A stretch of DNA of 64,000 nucleotides from Brachyhypopomus gauderio (GCF_052324685.1 NC_135212.1:6029278-6093277); one strand, 5' to 3'; counted from the stretch's first letter, positions 26,501 through 37,636 are shown. The notes: a model not told the origin generated them from the sequence alone. Program-made: numbers and translations.

Positions 26501-29104
26501 CAGGTTGTTTAGACAGCGGTAATCCACACACCACCGTACGCCCCCATCCTTTTTTCGTACTAGGACGACCGGAGAGGCCCACTCTGATGAGGAGGGCGTA
26601 ACGACGCCTGCTTCAAGCATGGCTCTAAGATGCTTCTCCTCTTCACATTGGAATCCAAGAGGTGTCCTTCTCATTGGCTGGCGCACAGGTTTGGCTGATC
26701 CTGTGTCTATTTTGTGGGTGACAGCAGAAAGGTAGCCCAGGTCGGTATCATCCTTGGCGAAGATGGATTGGTAAGTTAACAGTAACTGGAGGAGACGTTG
26801 CTGTTGCTCCTCATTCAGCGCCTCAGAAGCAGCACCAACCAGGTCGTGGAGGTGTTCAGGTAAGTCGGAGATTGTCGTCACCCTTCCAACCACCAGCGCA
26901 CCTCCTGACTCCCTCTCTACGCTGGGCACTGGGCTTTGCCCCGGCAAAGAGAGTGGCTCCTCAGGATAAACCTCGACTAGGACGCCAAGGCAGGTCCCCT
27001 TCGACAGGGATGCTTTGCTAGTGGAGAAGTTGCATAACCTGACGAGCACTCGTTCCTCCATAGTGGTGGCTACGCTTCCAGAGGCTACAGCTTCTGTAAT
27101 GTTCAAAGGTTCTAACACAGCTGGAACACCTGGTCTTGGGTCGTCTACTTCGCCCCACACCACACATTCAGAGGCAGGTGGTATGGTGGTGGGCTCCCCT
27201 AGGGTCACCCGGGCAACACAATAGTCTGACCTGCCCTCTCTTACTATTTTGGAAGGTACCAGTTCGTTCCCAATAAAAACTTTGCCACGGGTGTGGATGA
27301 CAACATCATGTGACTTCATCAGATCCAAGCCTAGCAGGACAGAATCACGTATAGGTGCTACATACACGTTCCACTTGATTGTTTTGGATGCAATCCCGAA
27401 TGTGATGTTTAGTCCACTCCTTGCCTCCATACCATCTCCAACTCCTGCATTCAGGAGGTAAGTATTACGTAGGCTTGTTGGATCACCTCCGAAAAGAATC
27501 CTATACAGCTCCTCTGAGATTACAGTTGTTTGAGCTCCAGTGTCCACCACCGCCTGTGTTGGAGTGCCATTTACAGTCACAGGAATTTGCAGACTCTCCC
27601 CTTTGTTGCTGGTGCTGCTGATCTGCAGCCCTCGTAGCTGATGATCTGAAGTTGGATCCCTATCACCATGCCTAAGTGCAACTGTTGGGCTCAGTGACCT
27701 TGGGCAGTCCCTTCGGAAATGTCCTTTATCCCCACACTTAAAACATGGGCCAACTGTATCACGATTTGGACTTGGTGACTGGTTGCGTGTTCGACTGGAC
27801 TGCATGTGAGGCTGGTTTGGCTTCCTCTCTGATGGTAGGGAATCTTGTATTTTTGCTCTAGTTTGCTGGCGCTCTGTATATGTAGACTGAAATTGGTCAA
27901 ACTGCAACTTTAGGCCCCCTACTGAGTGAACGAGGGCCTTGACTTGGTCCGCCAGCTCAGCAAACTGATCAGTGGTTACATACTGGGGGGTCTGCACCCT
28001 ACAAGAAGTAGCAGTGAAGCTCTCACAGATGTCCCCATCTTCAGCCCAGGAAACGCGCCTCGCCCGGCTCTTCATTTCAGTTTCACGTCCCATAGTAGCT
28101 TTGAAGTTATGTTCGTGGGCTTCCACCCATTTTTGGGCCTCTGCCAGGGAGCACGGATCTCGGTTCATAACTTCATAAGCCACCTTTTGATTTCTCAGAC
28201 CCTTGAGGAAGGCATCGGTTGCCAGTTGATCCTGCAGCTCGAGATCCACCCCTGGGTATGCAAGTGTGACAAGGCGCCGCACCTCTTCTGCAAACTCAGC
28301 TGATGTCTCTCTACTTTGCCGAAGCTCTCCTAGCCTCCTCCTTACTGTGGTAGGCGGATCCCTCTTTCCAAAACGCTGAGTGAGCTGTTCAACTAAGAGA
28401 ACATAATCCTCCCTGGTGCGTTCTGGCAGCGAACAGACATAGCGTATTGCAGCTCCCCGTAAGCAGTCATGCAGTCTGTCTATTCTCTCTGCGGTACTCC
28501 ACCCATACTTCCTGGCCAGGCGCTCAAATGGCAACAGAAATGAGTCCCAGTCATCATTTCCATCAAAGGTGGCAAGTTTAGGCCGATGCACTTCCTGCAG
28601 AGTGTACCGACTGTTGTAGCCAGAGCTATTCACCCTCTGCCCCTCCTGGTAGGAAAACGAGTGCTGGGCTTCCTGCTCAGGGTCTCTACTGCTTCTCTGT
28701 CTGCTAGGTTCAGGTTCAGGATTGACACCCCTCCTGTTTGGGCCAGAGTTGCGAGCCTGTCTGGAAATTACATCCAGCTCGGCAGCAAAGGGGCCCCCAA
28801 CATAATCTCTTGGTCTCACAGGCATCTCCCAAGAAACTGAAGGTGCAGCACTAGACTCTGGCATACGCCTATCCCGGGTATGATGTGGTGCAACTTCATC
28901 CCCTTTTTCACCATGAACAGCAAGAGGTGGTGTGACTTGCTGTGCAGCTGGGTCTCCCCTTGTTATGTGTGTGAGGACAGGGTTAAGCATCATTTGCAGC
29001 TGCTTAGTCTGCTGATTTTGATTATCCAGCAAAGCTTGTAACCATTTCGGGGCTCTGTCAGACTCAGGAGATCCTGCTAAAGCTCCTTGTAGCTCCTCCG
29101 TCAT
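23585..29104 (-). CDS. Gag-Pol polyprotein of the gypsy element
   Basis: One frame of 1839 residues. Order and rough positions: gag region (about 170-340), CCHC zinc knuckle CFKCGDKGHFRRDC (about 454-467), retropepsin-type protease with VDTGAQ (about 520), reverse transcriptase with YLDD (about 958-961), RNase H (about 1100-1220), integrase zinc-binding region (about 1400-1445) and integrase core (about 1465-1620), then a basic C-terminal tail. The PR-RT-RH-IN order marks Ty3/gypsy rather than copia. Gag and Pol are in the same frame, as in several gypsy lineages. The many other open frames in this interval are shadows of this one. Confidence 0.97.
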   Translation of the reverse strand: MTEELQGALAGSPESDRAPKWLQALLDNQNQQTKQLQMMLNPVLTHITRGDPAAQQVTPPLAVHGEKGDEVAPHHTRDRRMPESSAAPSVSWEMPVRPRDYVGGPFAAELDVISRQARNSGPNRRGVNPEPEPSRQRSSRDPEQEAQHSFSYQEGQRVNSSGYNSRYTLQEVHRPKLATFDGNDDWDSFLLPFERLARKYGWSTAERIDRLHDCLRGAAIRYVCSLPERTREDYVLLVEQLTQRFGKRDPPTTVRRRLGELRQSRETSAEFAEEVRRLVTLAYPGVDLELQDQLATDAFLKGLRNQKVAYEVMNRDPCSLAEAQKWVEAHEHNFKATMGRETEMKSRARRVSWAEDGDICESFTATSCRVQTPQYVTTDQFAELADQVKALVHSVGGLKLQFDQFQSTYTERQQTRAKIQDSLPSERKPNQPHMQSSRTRNQSPSPNRDTVGPCFKCGDKGHFRRDCPRSLSPTVALRHGDRDPTSDHQLRGLQISSTSNKGESLQIPVTVNGTPTQAVVDTGAQTTVISEELYRILFGGDPTSLRNTYLLNAGVGDGMEARSGLNITFGIASKTIKWNVYVAPIRDSVLLGLDLMKSHDVVIHTRGKVFIGNELVPSKIVREGRSDYCVARVTLGEPTTIPPASECVVWGEVDDPRPGVPAVLEPLNITEAVASGSVATTMEERVLVRLCNFSTSKASLSKGTCLGVLVEVYPEEPLSLPGQSPVPSVERESGGALVVGRVTTISDLPEHLHDLVGAASEALNEEQQQRLLQLLLTYQSIFAKDDTDLGYLSAVTHKIDTGSAKPVRQPMRRTPLGFQCEEEKHLRAMLEAGVVTPSSSEWASPVVLVRKKDGGVRWCVDYRCLNNLTVKDAYPLPKIEECLDVLGGATMFSTLDLQSGYWQIVVDDGDREKTAFLTKWGLYEYTRMPFGLCNAPGTFQRAMELVLRGLQWDALLIYLDDVIVLGRGVEESLSRLAQVFQRFHSYGLKLKPSKCHLLQEEVLFLGHVVSGDGIRPNPTLVKDVQIWEPPSNLRELQAFLGLCNYYRKFVPAFAELASPLHNLLKKGATFLWADEHQHAFTQLKQKLTTAPVLGYPIVGGEYILDTDASSHSIGAVLSQLQWGEERVLAYASSQLTPAQQRYCVTRRELLAVVRYTRQFRHYLLGRKFLLRTDHGSLTWLFRFKYPEGQLARWLEELSQYDFHIEHREGRKHCNADALSRRTEGGLYQCDCYQAGKNSSDLPCQGCKYCQRLHEQWTRFEDDVDDVVPLAVRCVQSGGETAGDNIQSLEASQVSEPMPETPVINWLHSVSSEELARLQKADPVLSTLHMWKESGTLPTKDQVMLESPAVRKFWLCWPQVVLQGGVLHYSWDRVGAQHSVLLLLIPVSMQEEVLQACHSPPYSGHLGEVKTLERLRQSYHWYGMSEDVRLFVRRCQHCSARKAPGPLKRAKLQSYQAGAPLDRLHLDILGPFPVSSSGNKYILVIIDQFTRWVEAFPVPDQGAETTARKLVYEFVARFGGPLELHTDQGRNFESSLFQSVCKLLQITKTRTTPYHPASNGQVERFNRTLLQMIRCYVDQNQKNWDEHLPLLTSAYRSSRHAVTGFTPNRLMFGREVHQPQDIQLGAAELKSSRMEVTDFLYNLEEGLKEAQNTAREHLRTAQERQKKVYDVRARECTYNIGDLVYVRDDTKRKGLSPKLQAPWKGPFIISARRGPVLYEIQGLKRSQIMHHNRLKPYDGEVVPVWVGRRRSQVLQQRQGLAIQMAEEGAPLVPELPLQESNGDNLVEKGVSKESCDQERAPHLEALGCEPKERPGLQGFPGKTVKTSSGRVVQKPERFRN

Positions 29105-29142
29105 TTTATTATCCTCCTGTCCACAAGGTTGTTTGTGTTGTT

Positions 29143-29240
29143 GTTTTTTTTTTTTTTTTTTTTTTTTTACCTTTGTCCTTTACCCTACTTATTTATTTAT
29201 TATTGTCTTTTATCTTATTTATTTATTTATTTATTTATTA
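29143..29240. repeat. Poly-T and TTTA simple repeats in the element leader
   Basis: A run of T (A-rich in the element's sense strand) followed by TTTA-type repeats, within the untranslated leader of the gypsy element. Confidence 0.8.
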
Positions 29241-29460
29241 TTGTCCTTCTATCCCGTTCATTTGCTTGTTGTTAAGCTTCCTGGGTTTTTATTATGAAGG
29301 AGAGCTGTAATGGTGGACATGAAGTAGATCGCACAAGGACGGCAGGACCTATTATAGCATTAGCTCTCGAATCCCGTCAGCCAGCTAGTTAGTTTTCCAC
29401 ATCGGGTTGGAGTACTCACGACTGGAAGAGTTTTTTGGACATCCCACTTCTGACACCAGT

Positions 29461-29810
29461 TGTCGTGCTTGTGCTCCTCCGTATGTGAGCTGCGGCACTT
29501 GTGTGGATGACGTGAGTGGAAAAACTTCGCACGACAAGGAATCTAAAGTTTACTGTTTTTACTGAAATCTCGGCAGGTCAATACAGAACATTTAACATTA
29601 CAGCAACACGAACAGATTGTCAGATGTACGGGCTCTAGCTCGGGCACAGAACAGCAGTTTGCACTGTCCATGCGATGAGCCGTGAGCGCCGTCTGTTTTT
29701 ATTAATTACCATGGCAACCATTTCTAACCGATCGCATCCTACATGCGCTACACACACATCAACAAAGAGAGAGGAGGGAACTAATTCCTCAAATGTGAAC
29801 TCTTACACTA
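29461..29810 (-). repeat. 5' LTR of the gypsy element
   Basis: 350-bp direct repeat, identical to the other LTR. On the minus strand it is followed by TGGTGTCAGAAGTGGG, in the position of the primer-binding site. The matching tRNA is not assigned. Confidence 0.95.
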
Positions 29811-31534
29811 TGTTTATGTGGCCGTAGCGGAAGCACGCAGGTCTGGGATGCTGAGATCCACAGACTAGATTTTCTGTGGCCAGAGGAGTCTTGAGTTTTA
29901 AAGCGATTCCAAAGCAAACATCATTGCCTGTGGATGAAAACCTGATCTTTTTAGTGTTTGAACATAAACTGGTGTGATTTACAGCTTTTAAAGATTTGTT
30001 TAAACTGTTTTGTTTCTTGAATCGTAAAACTGCACCTTAACTACAAAACTGCCACATACGTGTTCGTTAAATAATTAAATGCATGTTCACCATCACAGTG
30101 TAAACAGTAACGTGGAGTGATGGAGAGGCAGCCACGTTCGCTGAGGAGAGCCAGATTTATTAAGGGCAAGTCCAGATTAAGGGTCGCTACAACAGTCCAG
30201 ACGAGAATACATAATAAAGAGAAAAGCAAAATACGCAAACCGAAACAATAAAACCGACAGACAGGCTACAAGGAAACACGGAACACGACGGGGCTTTGCA
30301 CAATGACTATAGGGAAACGAATGAATCACGGGGTTAAAATACACAAGTCACAGATAAGTAAGCTATAAGTAAAATATACACGAAACCGAGGAAATGAATC
30401 AAAACAACGACACGGTACGGGAAACCATAGAAACAAGACGCGACATGGCTGTGGCGGTCTTCTAAATAGACTTTACATTAGGGTATATTTTAGATTACAC
30501 ACGCAAGATTGAACTGGCTGCAGGTTGAGTTATCTTGTTAATTGAGGTTATCTCTGTGAATCTTCGAGCTTGCTACCTGCAGAAACATGTAGCCTAGTAC
30601 TGTAGCCGAAGCTCAGCAAGGAGCGGCGATGAATCCATTCCGGTACCAATTATCCTGCTCTTTAATACTGTCACCGAGAAACCGTGTAGGGTGATTCGCA
30701 GGAGCAAACGTCCGCTTTTCTTGTCGTTGTATGTCTGATACAGACATGCACCAGCTTACCGCATCTTACGCACGGGGAAAGGTCGGAACAGACCGATCCG
30801 TGTAGATCTGTGTAGGGATTCTGTATAAGCGCTATTATTTCACCATCTGCGTTCAGTGTCAGCCTGCCTACCTGCATTAAACACCTCAGATGCTGATTTT
30901 AGATCAAGCCAGTTGTTTTGTGTAAAGTTGCTACCTTTGACTTCAAATGAACCGTTTTGACGGAACTGAGTAAAAGAGATTAATAAAATGTAAAGTTATT
31001 GTTTTAAATGCTAAAGTATTCTTCTAGTCTGTATAATTTTCATATCTCACGTAGGCGTATTGTAACTTAGGTTGTCAGTCCAGTTATCATAATACAGGAC
31101 AAGCAATACAAGTAATATTTAACAATATTTAACCAATGCAAAACTGCAATATTTAACTGCAAAGCTGGTTGCTATTCAAACTAATATTTTCATATTTCAA
31201 GACGTAATGTGAATGCTAATCTTATTGGTTTTTAGATGAGCATAACTCATATAATCCTTATTCAGCAGAGACACACAGGACCTAGATGCTGGGTTATTTA
31301 TACAGCAGTGTCTAAACAGATGATGTTGTCACTAACACTCTGTTAACAGTCTGTGGAAAGGAAAGGAGGTTTGCATAATCATCATTATTCACAGATTTCT
31401 CAAAAAAGGATGCATATGTACTGTTTGCTAAAGAGTAACATTCATGTTTGTACAGTATTTCAACCTTTAAGAACCAGAACTATAAAATTTTCTTTGACTG
31501 CAACTGAGTCATTACAGATCTTCTTAGTTTATCA
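29811..31534. other. Intergenic between gypsy element and GPCR
   Basis: No gene recognised. Roughly 30110-30460 is A/C-rich text that looks like old repeat-derived sequence, but I cannot name a family. Confidence 0.4.
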
Positions 31535-32530
31535 TTAACTTGTTTTTGCTGAGTTCTGGTTTCTCTGGTCATCAGTTCTGGTCTCTCTCAGCTCTCCAGA
31601 TTCAGTGTTCCTGTAACAGAGCAGTTGCCTGACCCGAGACATGTAAAACATGGGCCCGATACAGACCCCAAACACAGGCAGAACACTGAACAACTCCAGG
31701 CCACCACAAATCAGAGTGCGCGAGATTTTGTGTGGGGCAGCCTGGATCACCAGCAGGAATGGGGCCAGAGCCAGCAAGGGCAGGTAGATGACCGTGGAGG
31801 GCACTAGCACGGCGATGATGACCTTCAGAGCTCTCTTCTTTATAGGAGAGTCATTTGACTCACCAGGTCTGACTTCTCCTGGGCCCTTTTTGCAGAGAAC
31901 ACCCACAATGCCCAATAGACATGCCAGCATAATTAAGAACAGTGCATTTAGGATGAGGGAGAGGACCATCGCTAGGCTGGCTATGTTGTAGATGTAGGTG
32001 ACCACGCCCAGGCTCCAGGTGAGTGTCCAGATGATCACGGAGGAGACGGCACGGTACTCCCACCTGCCCAACCGCAGGAAGAGCACGGGGTGAGACACGG
32101 CCACATAGCGCTCCACACACATCCCTGTCAGCAGGAGTGGGCAGCTGAAGTAAATGAGGATATTGAAAGTGCTGGAGATGCGGCTGAGGGGGCCGGTGCG
32201 CTGTCTCATCAACACGTAGATGTTCAGAGGCTGGCTGAGGCAGAACACAATGTTGAGCAGGGCAAGGTTGAGTCCCAGAAGCTCAGAGGGTGTCAGGGAC
32301 TTTCTGTTCCTCAGCATCACCCAGAGCAGAGCTGTGTTAGTCGGAAGAGCTGTCAGTAGGACCAGGATAAGGATGGATAACCGTACCGCTGGAGATCCAG
32401 TGTTGCACTCTTTCAGGATCTCGACTAAAGAGGACATGTTCTGTATAGACAGAATGTTGCTTTGGAAAGAGTCGTTCAAGTCAGATACTGTGATTGTTTG
32501 ACAGGTTCCTTCTGGTGTGTTGTTCCCCAT
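31535..32530 (-). CDS. Orphan class A (rhodopsin-like) GPCR, single exon
   Basis: 331 residues with seven hydrophobic spans, roughly at 49-72, 84-107, 118-140, 158-180, 184-212, 236-262 and 273-298, giving a plasma-membrane receptor topology. The DRY motif at the end of TM3 is ERY (140-142). The N-terminus has likely N-glycosylation sites (NNT at 3-5, NMS at 31-33) and no signal peptide. Oddities: TM7 has GPMFY where NPxxY is expected, the usual TM2 aspartate is not seen, and neither the TM3-start cysteine nor a cysteine in the very short second extracellular loop is visible. It is intronless, like many P2Y- and chemosensory-type receptors. I do not recognise the subfamily or the ligand. Confidence 0.85.
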   Translation of the reverse strand: MGNNTPEGTCQTITVSDLNDSFQSNILSIQNMSSLVEILKECNTGSPAVRLSILILVLLTALPTNTALLWVMLRNRKSLTPSELLGLNLALLNIVFCLSQPLNIYVLMRQRTGPLSRISSTFNILIYFSCPLLLTGMCVERYVAVSHPVLFLRLGRWEYRAVSSVIIWTLTWSLGVVTYIYNIASLAMVLSLILNALFLIMLACLLGIVGVLCKKGPGEVRPGESNDSPIKKRALKVIIAVLVPSTVIYLPLLALAPFLLVIQAAPHKISRTLICGGLELFSVLPVFGVCIGPMFYMSRVRQLLCYRNTESGELRETRTDDQRNQNSAKTS

Positions 32531-32897
32531 TATGGTAGTCTGGATGTAGAGAGTAGGTGTGGGTCAACATCAGTCTTAACATTCAAGAGCAGAACAGGTA
32601 GCAGCAAATTACGTACAAAAACATCTTGGTCTTTACAGTTTAAAACTTCCTCCCACTCGTTTGGAAGAGAAGTCACAAACCGAAATTAAAGAATGAAAAG
32701 TTAAGCCTTATATACTGACCTTCTGTTCTTGTGGAATAAATGGCTTGTTCTCCTTGTATCTCCTTTACTTATTATATCTATACCTTTTCATTTCTCCTCA
32801 TTATATGGGTTCTATGGTATTTGAATGTTGGTAATGGACCACTGGATAAACTTCCATAGCAAATGGTACCCACAGATTCTATCCAAATGACCAGGTG

Positions 32898-33052
32898 CAG
32901 AGCCGGAGTGGCTAATCGGGAGATTCGGGAGGATTCCCGATGGGCCGGCTCATGTCAATCTCTAGTTTGGGCCGATTGGGAGGGAAAAATAATTTTGGTC
33001 CGGATTTGGGTATGAAACTCCCGGGCTGAAAAAGTGTCCCACTCCGGCCCTG
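32898..33052. mobile_element. hAT-like MITE, 155 bp, copy 1
   Basis: Ends CAGAGCCGGAGTGG and CCACTCCGGCCCTG are inverted repeats. A perfect 8-bp target duplication, ACCAGGTG, flanks both sides (32890-32897 and 33053-33060). It is the same family and same length as 52376-52530, in opposite orientation. Non-coding. Confidence 0.93.
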
Positions 33053-33060
33053 ACCAGGTG

Positions 33061-33812
33061 TATAGAATTTCAGAAAGAGCCACATTGAGTCTCCTAGGTC
33101 CAGTTATGACATACATGTATTTATAGGACAGCTGTCCTCCAAAGACAGACAACTGAAAGTAACCATGTTTTATTTTGGTAGCCTTTGATTAACAGAAGCG
33201 ATATAACTGTATGAACAACAACATCACTTTATTAAAAATCACATGACTAAAAAATACAAAGCTTATTTTATTACGGATAAGATTTATATAACAAAATTGT
33301 GGTCTCTTTTTAACAACAAACACCTTTATATGTTACAATGAGTGATTCTTGAAAAAATGAATTGTGTCCCATCACTTTTGAGACTAAAAACAGAATCTAA
33401 TTCCTCAAATGTCTACATCCTCAAATGTTGCATTTACAGGCTTTTTTTGTATTTTAATATAATCAGCTGATACCTAAAATATATTGCATTTAAATATTCA
33501 GTCAGACCTCGCTGTCTGTGTTTAATTATTAAATCAGCAAACAAACTTTAAGCAGGTGCTCCCATAAATGGGATATATGTACTTTTTTTGGAATTGTAAC
33601 TAATTTAAATATTAAAGAATTTAAATCAGTTATAAAGTAAAAACAAAAAACAAAGTGCTTCTCCTGGTCACAATGACCATTTAAATTTTCATGCCTAGTT
33701 GGGCAGGAAAATCTCTTCATTGCTTTTGTGAATATAGAAACACTGTTGCCATGGCCACATCCAGTGTGGGCTATCCTTGGGAAGATTTGCTTATGATGTC
33801 ATCATTATCAGC
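33061..33812. other. Probable susd3 3' UTR and flank
   Basis: AT-rich, no supported gene. TTTATT at 33228-33233 would read AATAAA on the minus strand and is one candidate polyadenylation signal for susd3. Confidence 0.35.
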
Positions 33813-36800
33813 CTATGGGAGGGAGACTGTGGGTTTGGGTGGAGCTTTGGTACTAGAAGGAGTGGATATGTGCAGGTAGACTGGTGTGGGAGGGCTGTTT
33901 GAGGGGATCGGTGCTGTTTGGACCCTCTGGAGGATGAGGTTCTGATAAACCTGGCTGTCAGCGTGGTAAACTCCAGGATGAGTGCCTCTTAGAAGACTCT
34001 CCTGACTCCTGTGGGTAGACAAAATGGAGAGGGAATGACAAGGATCGTACAGCACATAATCTGTGTGAATATTTTCATAGCTGTATAAAATGCAACACGG
34101 TGAGGATTTTTCTAGAGTGCTTGGTTGAGGCGTTTCTGTAGGAAACAACCTCCTCACTTCTCCTACCCTCGGTTTTCGTGGCTTCTGGTGACTCCAGAGT
34201 AGAGCGGGCTCCCGTGTGGTGCGGTCCGCTCGAAGCGCTGTGATAGGTTGAAGATTTTGGGGGGTGGGAAAGCCTCCCAGTCTAGCTCCTCCCTAACTAA
34301 CCAGGACGGACTCCTTCGAGATCCAGAACGCTGCTTTTCTCTTCTCCTGAGCATCCAGAAACACAACAGGGATTCAGAGTTCCCTGAGCTTTTAAAGACG
34401 CTGAAATGAATAAAACCTTTTCTCAGAACGCTTTAATTCCCTCTTAACTACTTCTTGTTAAATTTTTGTGCATGCATCTTGAAATTGTAAAGCGACCTTG
34501 AGTATGTGAAAGGTACTATGTAAGTCTAGCTTATTATTATTATAGAGCTGAACCATGCATGTTTTGAACACAAGCATTTGCCCTGCCTTCCAGACAGTAT
34601 GACCCGTTAGATTTTACTGCCGTCTGACCCGAGTACACCCCACTGTGACCTCTGTGCTCCCAGACCTGACCCCTGACCTCCACAACATCCTCCCTGACCT
34701 GCTCCTGCCTGTCCGATGTTTCTGCTTTTGCTTGCTGAGATGCTCCTGGACACAGCACACGATGAAGGACACAGCCATGACCAGGATGACCACGGCACTG
34801 ATCAGTGACACCAGCAGGGCCATGCGCAGACCCTGGGCATCTGGCTTTGGAATGCCTGAGACACACATCAGGTAGACAGGCTTAGTCTTTTAAGTCTTTT
34901 ACATTTAACATTTTTAATATCCCAGTGAGCTCAGTAGCAAGTGATTTCTCAATTCCCAGACATCTTCAAAATAAACTCCACAGCTTCACTACTGTTGCAA
35001 GCGGACTGTCTCACTCTCACAGACGGGTAGGTAGTTGCTCCAACGAGGTACACTGGCATGCAGGATGCAGGTGATCTTCTCACTGCCCACCAGCTGGTAG
35101 CCTTCCCTGCACCAAAACACCAGGATGGAGCCCACAGACACCCCCGTGCCCTGCTCCACATAGTACGATCCTCTCCGTGGGGGAAGCAGGGACACACAAC
35201 TCAAGCTGTCTAGGGACATGAAGACAGATGGACACTCAGACAGAGACACAGACAAGTAGATGTAGAGAGATTAGTGAATTTAAATTATTTACAACCGAAC
35301 ATTGTGATGCTAATAAATAACTAAAGCTAAACAGGTTCTGACTTCCTTGTTATTTTCTGAAGATCTGGGAGGTTTTTTTTCATAAAGTGTCATAAAAAGT
35401 TTTTTTTTCATAAATTTTCATAAATTTCCTTTGCTTCTGAAACGAATCTACATTTTATTCTAATGGGAACAAATATTTGTTAGGGTTGTTCCCACATGTC
35501 TAGCGAGTTTGCTCCTTCTGGTTTGCCAGGGTGTGCTTCAGGCCTGCTTCAGGAAATACTCTTTACTGTCTCTGGCACTGTTCCTTTCAGACCTCGGGTC
35601 TACTAAATCACACAGAAACTAATTACAGTGATTATGAATGGCACTGATTGTTTATTGGACTGTTAATATGAAACAGTCATAATTATGTTTTGATTTTATT
35701 TCTGAAGTGCGTTAGAAACACCCCCTCGTAACACCAGAATTGAAGGTGCAGCTTTCGGTTTGCTGGTGCACGAGGCAGGCAGTGCTAAACTCTGGGAAAT
35801 GAGGCTACAAAGAAGCTGTCTTCCTTTCCCTGGACACATGACCTTGGACATGGTTTCAAATGTGCTACCGTTGCTGTTCCTTATACACGTCTTCTACTCT
35901 GATCTTTCCTTCAGCTCACTGTTCTGGTTCTGTCCTCTCAGCAAGCAAGAGAGCCCACTCTGGAGTTAAATAAATACCTGATTAAATAAACATGAGGCAC
36001 TTCATTAAATATTCATGTGTCCCTCTGAGAGCCCCAGTTATAAACCTCCAGTGTACGAATGCCGTCACACCATGCAGCACGTTCCAGCTAAACCCCGCCC
36101 CCCTGGTGAGAGGATGAGCCTTATTAAAACACATGGCTCACAAGTGCTTTGTGTGTTTAATATCTGTATCAGACAGCTCTGATTTATGGCCATAACAATA
36201 GAAAAATCCACACAACAGCAAGCAGAAAAAATTCAAAACATCTCAGAAATACCATACTGCGAAAAACAGTATTTATTTTAAAAAATTACTGATCAACCTG
36301 CCAAAACGCAAGGTTGTTTATGCAAATCATAATCAGTAGGTTTGCAAAAAGCATTTTTGTAAATGTCAAATGTGACCTCATATTAGGAGGCATTGAGATG
36401 CATAATATACTCAGAACACCCATGTGCCCTGACCACCAAATGAATATCTGGTGCAATGTATCAGTGTATAAAGGTAACTAACACATTACCAAAATTATGG
36501 ATGTTATGAGCAATTCTTGCAAATGTCTGCTTCTACATTTCATAAACAAACCTCTGCAGTCGATGATAAAGAACCATGCTTACAAGCTTTAAATGTGTGT
36601 GTACATGTTCATTAACATAAGGTGCATAATTCTTTATATCCACAACTGGAAAAGAATAGATTTGCTTGTTACAAATCTCAGACTGTGGCTTCAAAAATTG
36701 CTCAAATTAATGGCTTGAAAATGTTCTTGACGTCCATGTAAAAACAAACAAACAAACAAATAAATAAACAAACCCTGGTAAAGGATTAACAGTGCTGCAC

Positions 36801-37056
36801 ATGTGACATGTCAGACGTGACGTGTCGTGCCTTCTTGTCTCTCACCTGTCTCATTGCTGTTTGGTGGCTGTGTGGGCGTGGTCTGCACCTCAGTGGGCGG
36901 GGCGAAGGTGGTCATGAGCAGAATTGGATTCGCTGACGTGCCGTGAGCAGTTGGAGCTGCGGCACTCAGCCCACACACAGCAAACACCAGCGGCCACGCC
37001 GATCTCATCCCCACACCTCCCGAGAGCATGCCTCCTGAGCCCCGAATGGTGGTCAT
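33813..37056 (-). CDS. susd3: Sushi domain-containing protein 3-like membrane protein
   Basis: Five minus-strand exons (36846-37056, 35015-35209, 34678-34855, 34167-34346, 33813-34008) join in frame to 319 residues. The first exon encodes a hydrophobic leader (WPLVFAVCGLSAAAP) and a Thr/Pro-rich linker. The second encodes one sushi/CCP domain (GTGVSVGSILVFWCREGYQL, ITCILHASVPRWSN, PVC). The third encodes the transmembrane helix ALLVSLISAVVILVMAVSFI followed by a basic stop-transfer and LW motif, as in human SUSD3. The last two exons encode a cytoplasmic tail. Human SUSD3 is 255 residues and has been linked to oestrogen-responsive cell adhesion; function here is inferred. Other single-sushi membrane proteins are the main alternative. 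Confidence 0.78.
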
Positions 37057-37560
37057 CCTCACTTGCGGTTACAGCAGTCCGTCTCGTGCGCTGTTCATGT
37101 CTAAGCACATTCCCGTTGTCCTCCAGGTAGGCACCGGGAGATGAGATCACGTACCCTCCCCGCCGCCGCTCCGAGGTTGAGGTCTGTGGTGTTCACGCGG
37201 AGGTCCGGCCGTGTGACTGAGGATGACGTCTGGTCATGCCGGTGCAGGCTGCCGTGTGAAGGGCGTGTTGCTGCGCGCGAAGCCCCAGCACTGCTGCACG
37301 TCTCCGCTGTCTCGCTGCTCTCCTGCAGCCCAGGCAGAACGCGTGCACGACAAGCGGGTCTCTTACGTAACGGGGGCTGCATGCGCCGCTGTGATTTCAT
37401 GCGCTCCCAAAACCCTCCGATCTCACGCCTGCAGTCCCGTGCTCTGCCCCTCCATCTCTCGCGGGGGAGAGGGTGTCGGAGGGTGGGTGGTGATGTGCGT
37501 GTGTGAGAGAGAGGGGGGCGTATGAGAGGGAGAGAAAGAGAAGCAAGATGAGACAGGAGG
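37057..37560. promoter_or_regulatory. CpG-rich susd3 promoter region
   Basis: GC- and CpG-rich DNA immediately upstream of the susd3 start codon, ending in a CA microsatellite. Long open frames on both strands here reflect base composition rather than genes. Confidence 0.5.
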
Positions 37561-37602
37561 AAGGTAGGATGTGTCCTTTTGTGTATATATATAGACATAT
37601 AT

Positions 37603-37634
<32 letters not shown>
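37603..37634. repeat. (CA)n microsatellite
   Basis: About 30 nt of CA repeat between susd3 and akip1. Confidence 0.9.

Positions 37635-37636
<2 letters not shown>

Larger units (their letters stand above)
22984..29810 (-). mobile_element. Ty3/gypsy LTR retrotransposon, apparently whole
   Basis: A 6.8-kb element on the minus strand: two 350-bp LTRs, a leader, one long gag-pol frame and a purine-rich tract before the 3' LTR. The LTRs look identical by eye over their whole length, so the insertion is very young. No breaks are visible in the coding frame. The exact outer edges are uncertain by 2-3 bp, and the flanks (TATAT and TATGT if the LTR ends at ACAC) give only an imperfect short target-site duplication. 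No envelope gene is seen. It lies about 730 bp upstream of the bcl2l14 start in the same orientation. Confidence 0.95.

Noticed and set aside
24137-28840. Many open frames on the plus strand
   Set aside because: All lie opposite the gypsy gag-pol frame and have no similarity of their own.
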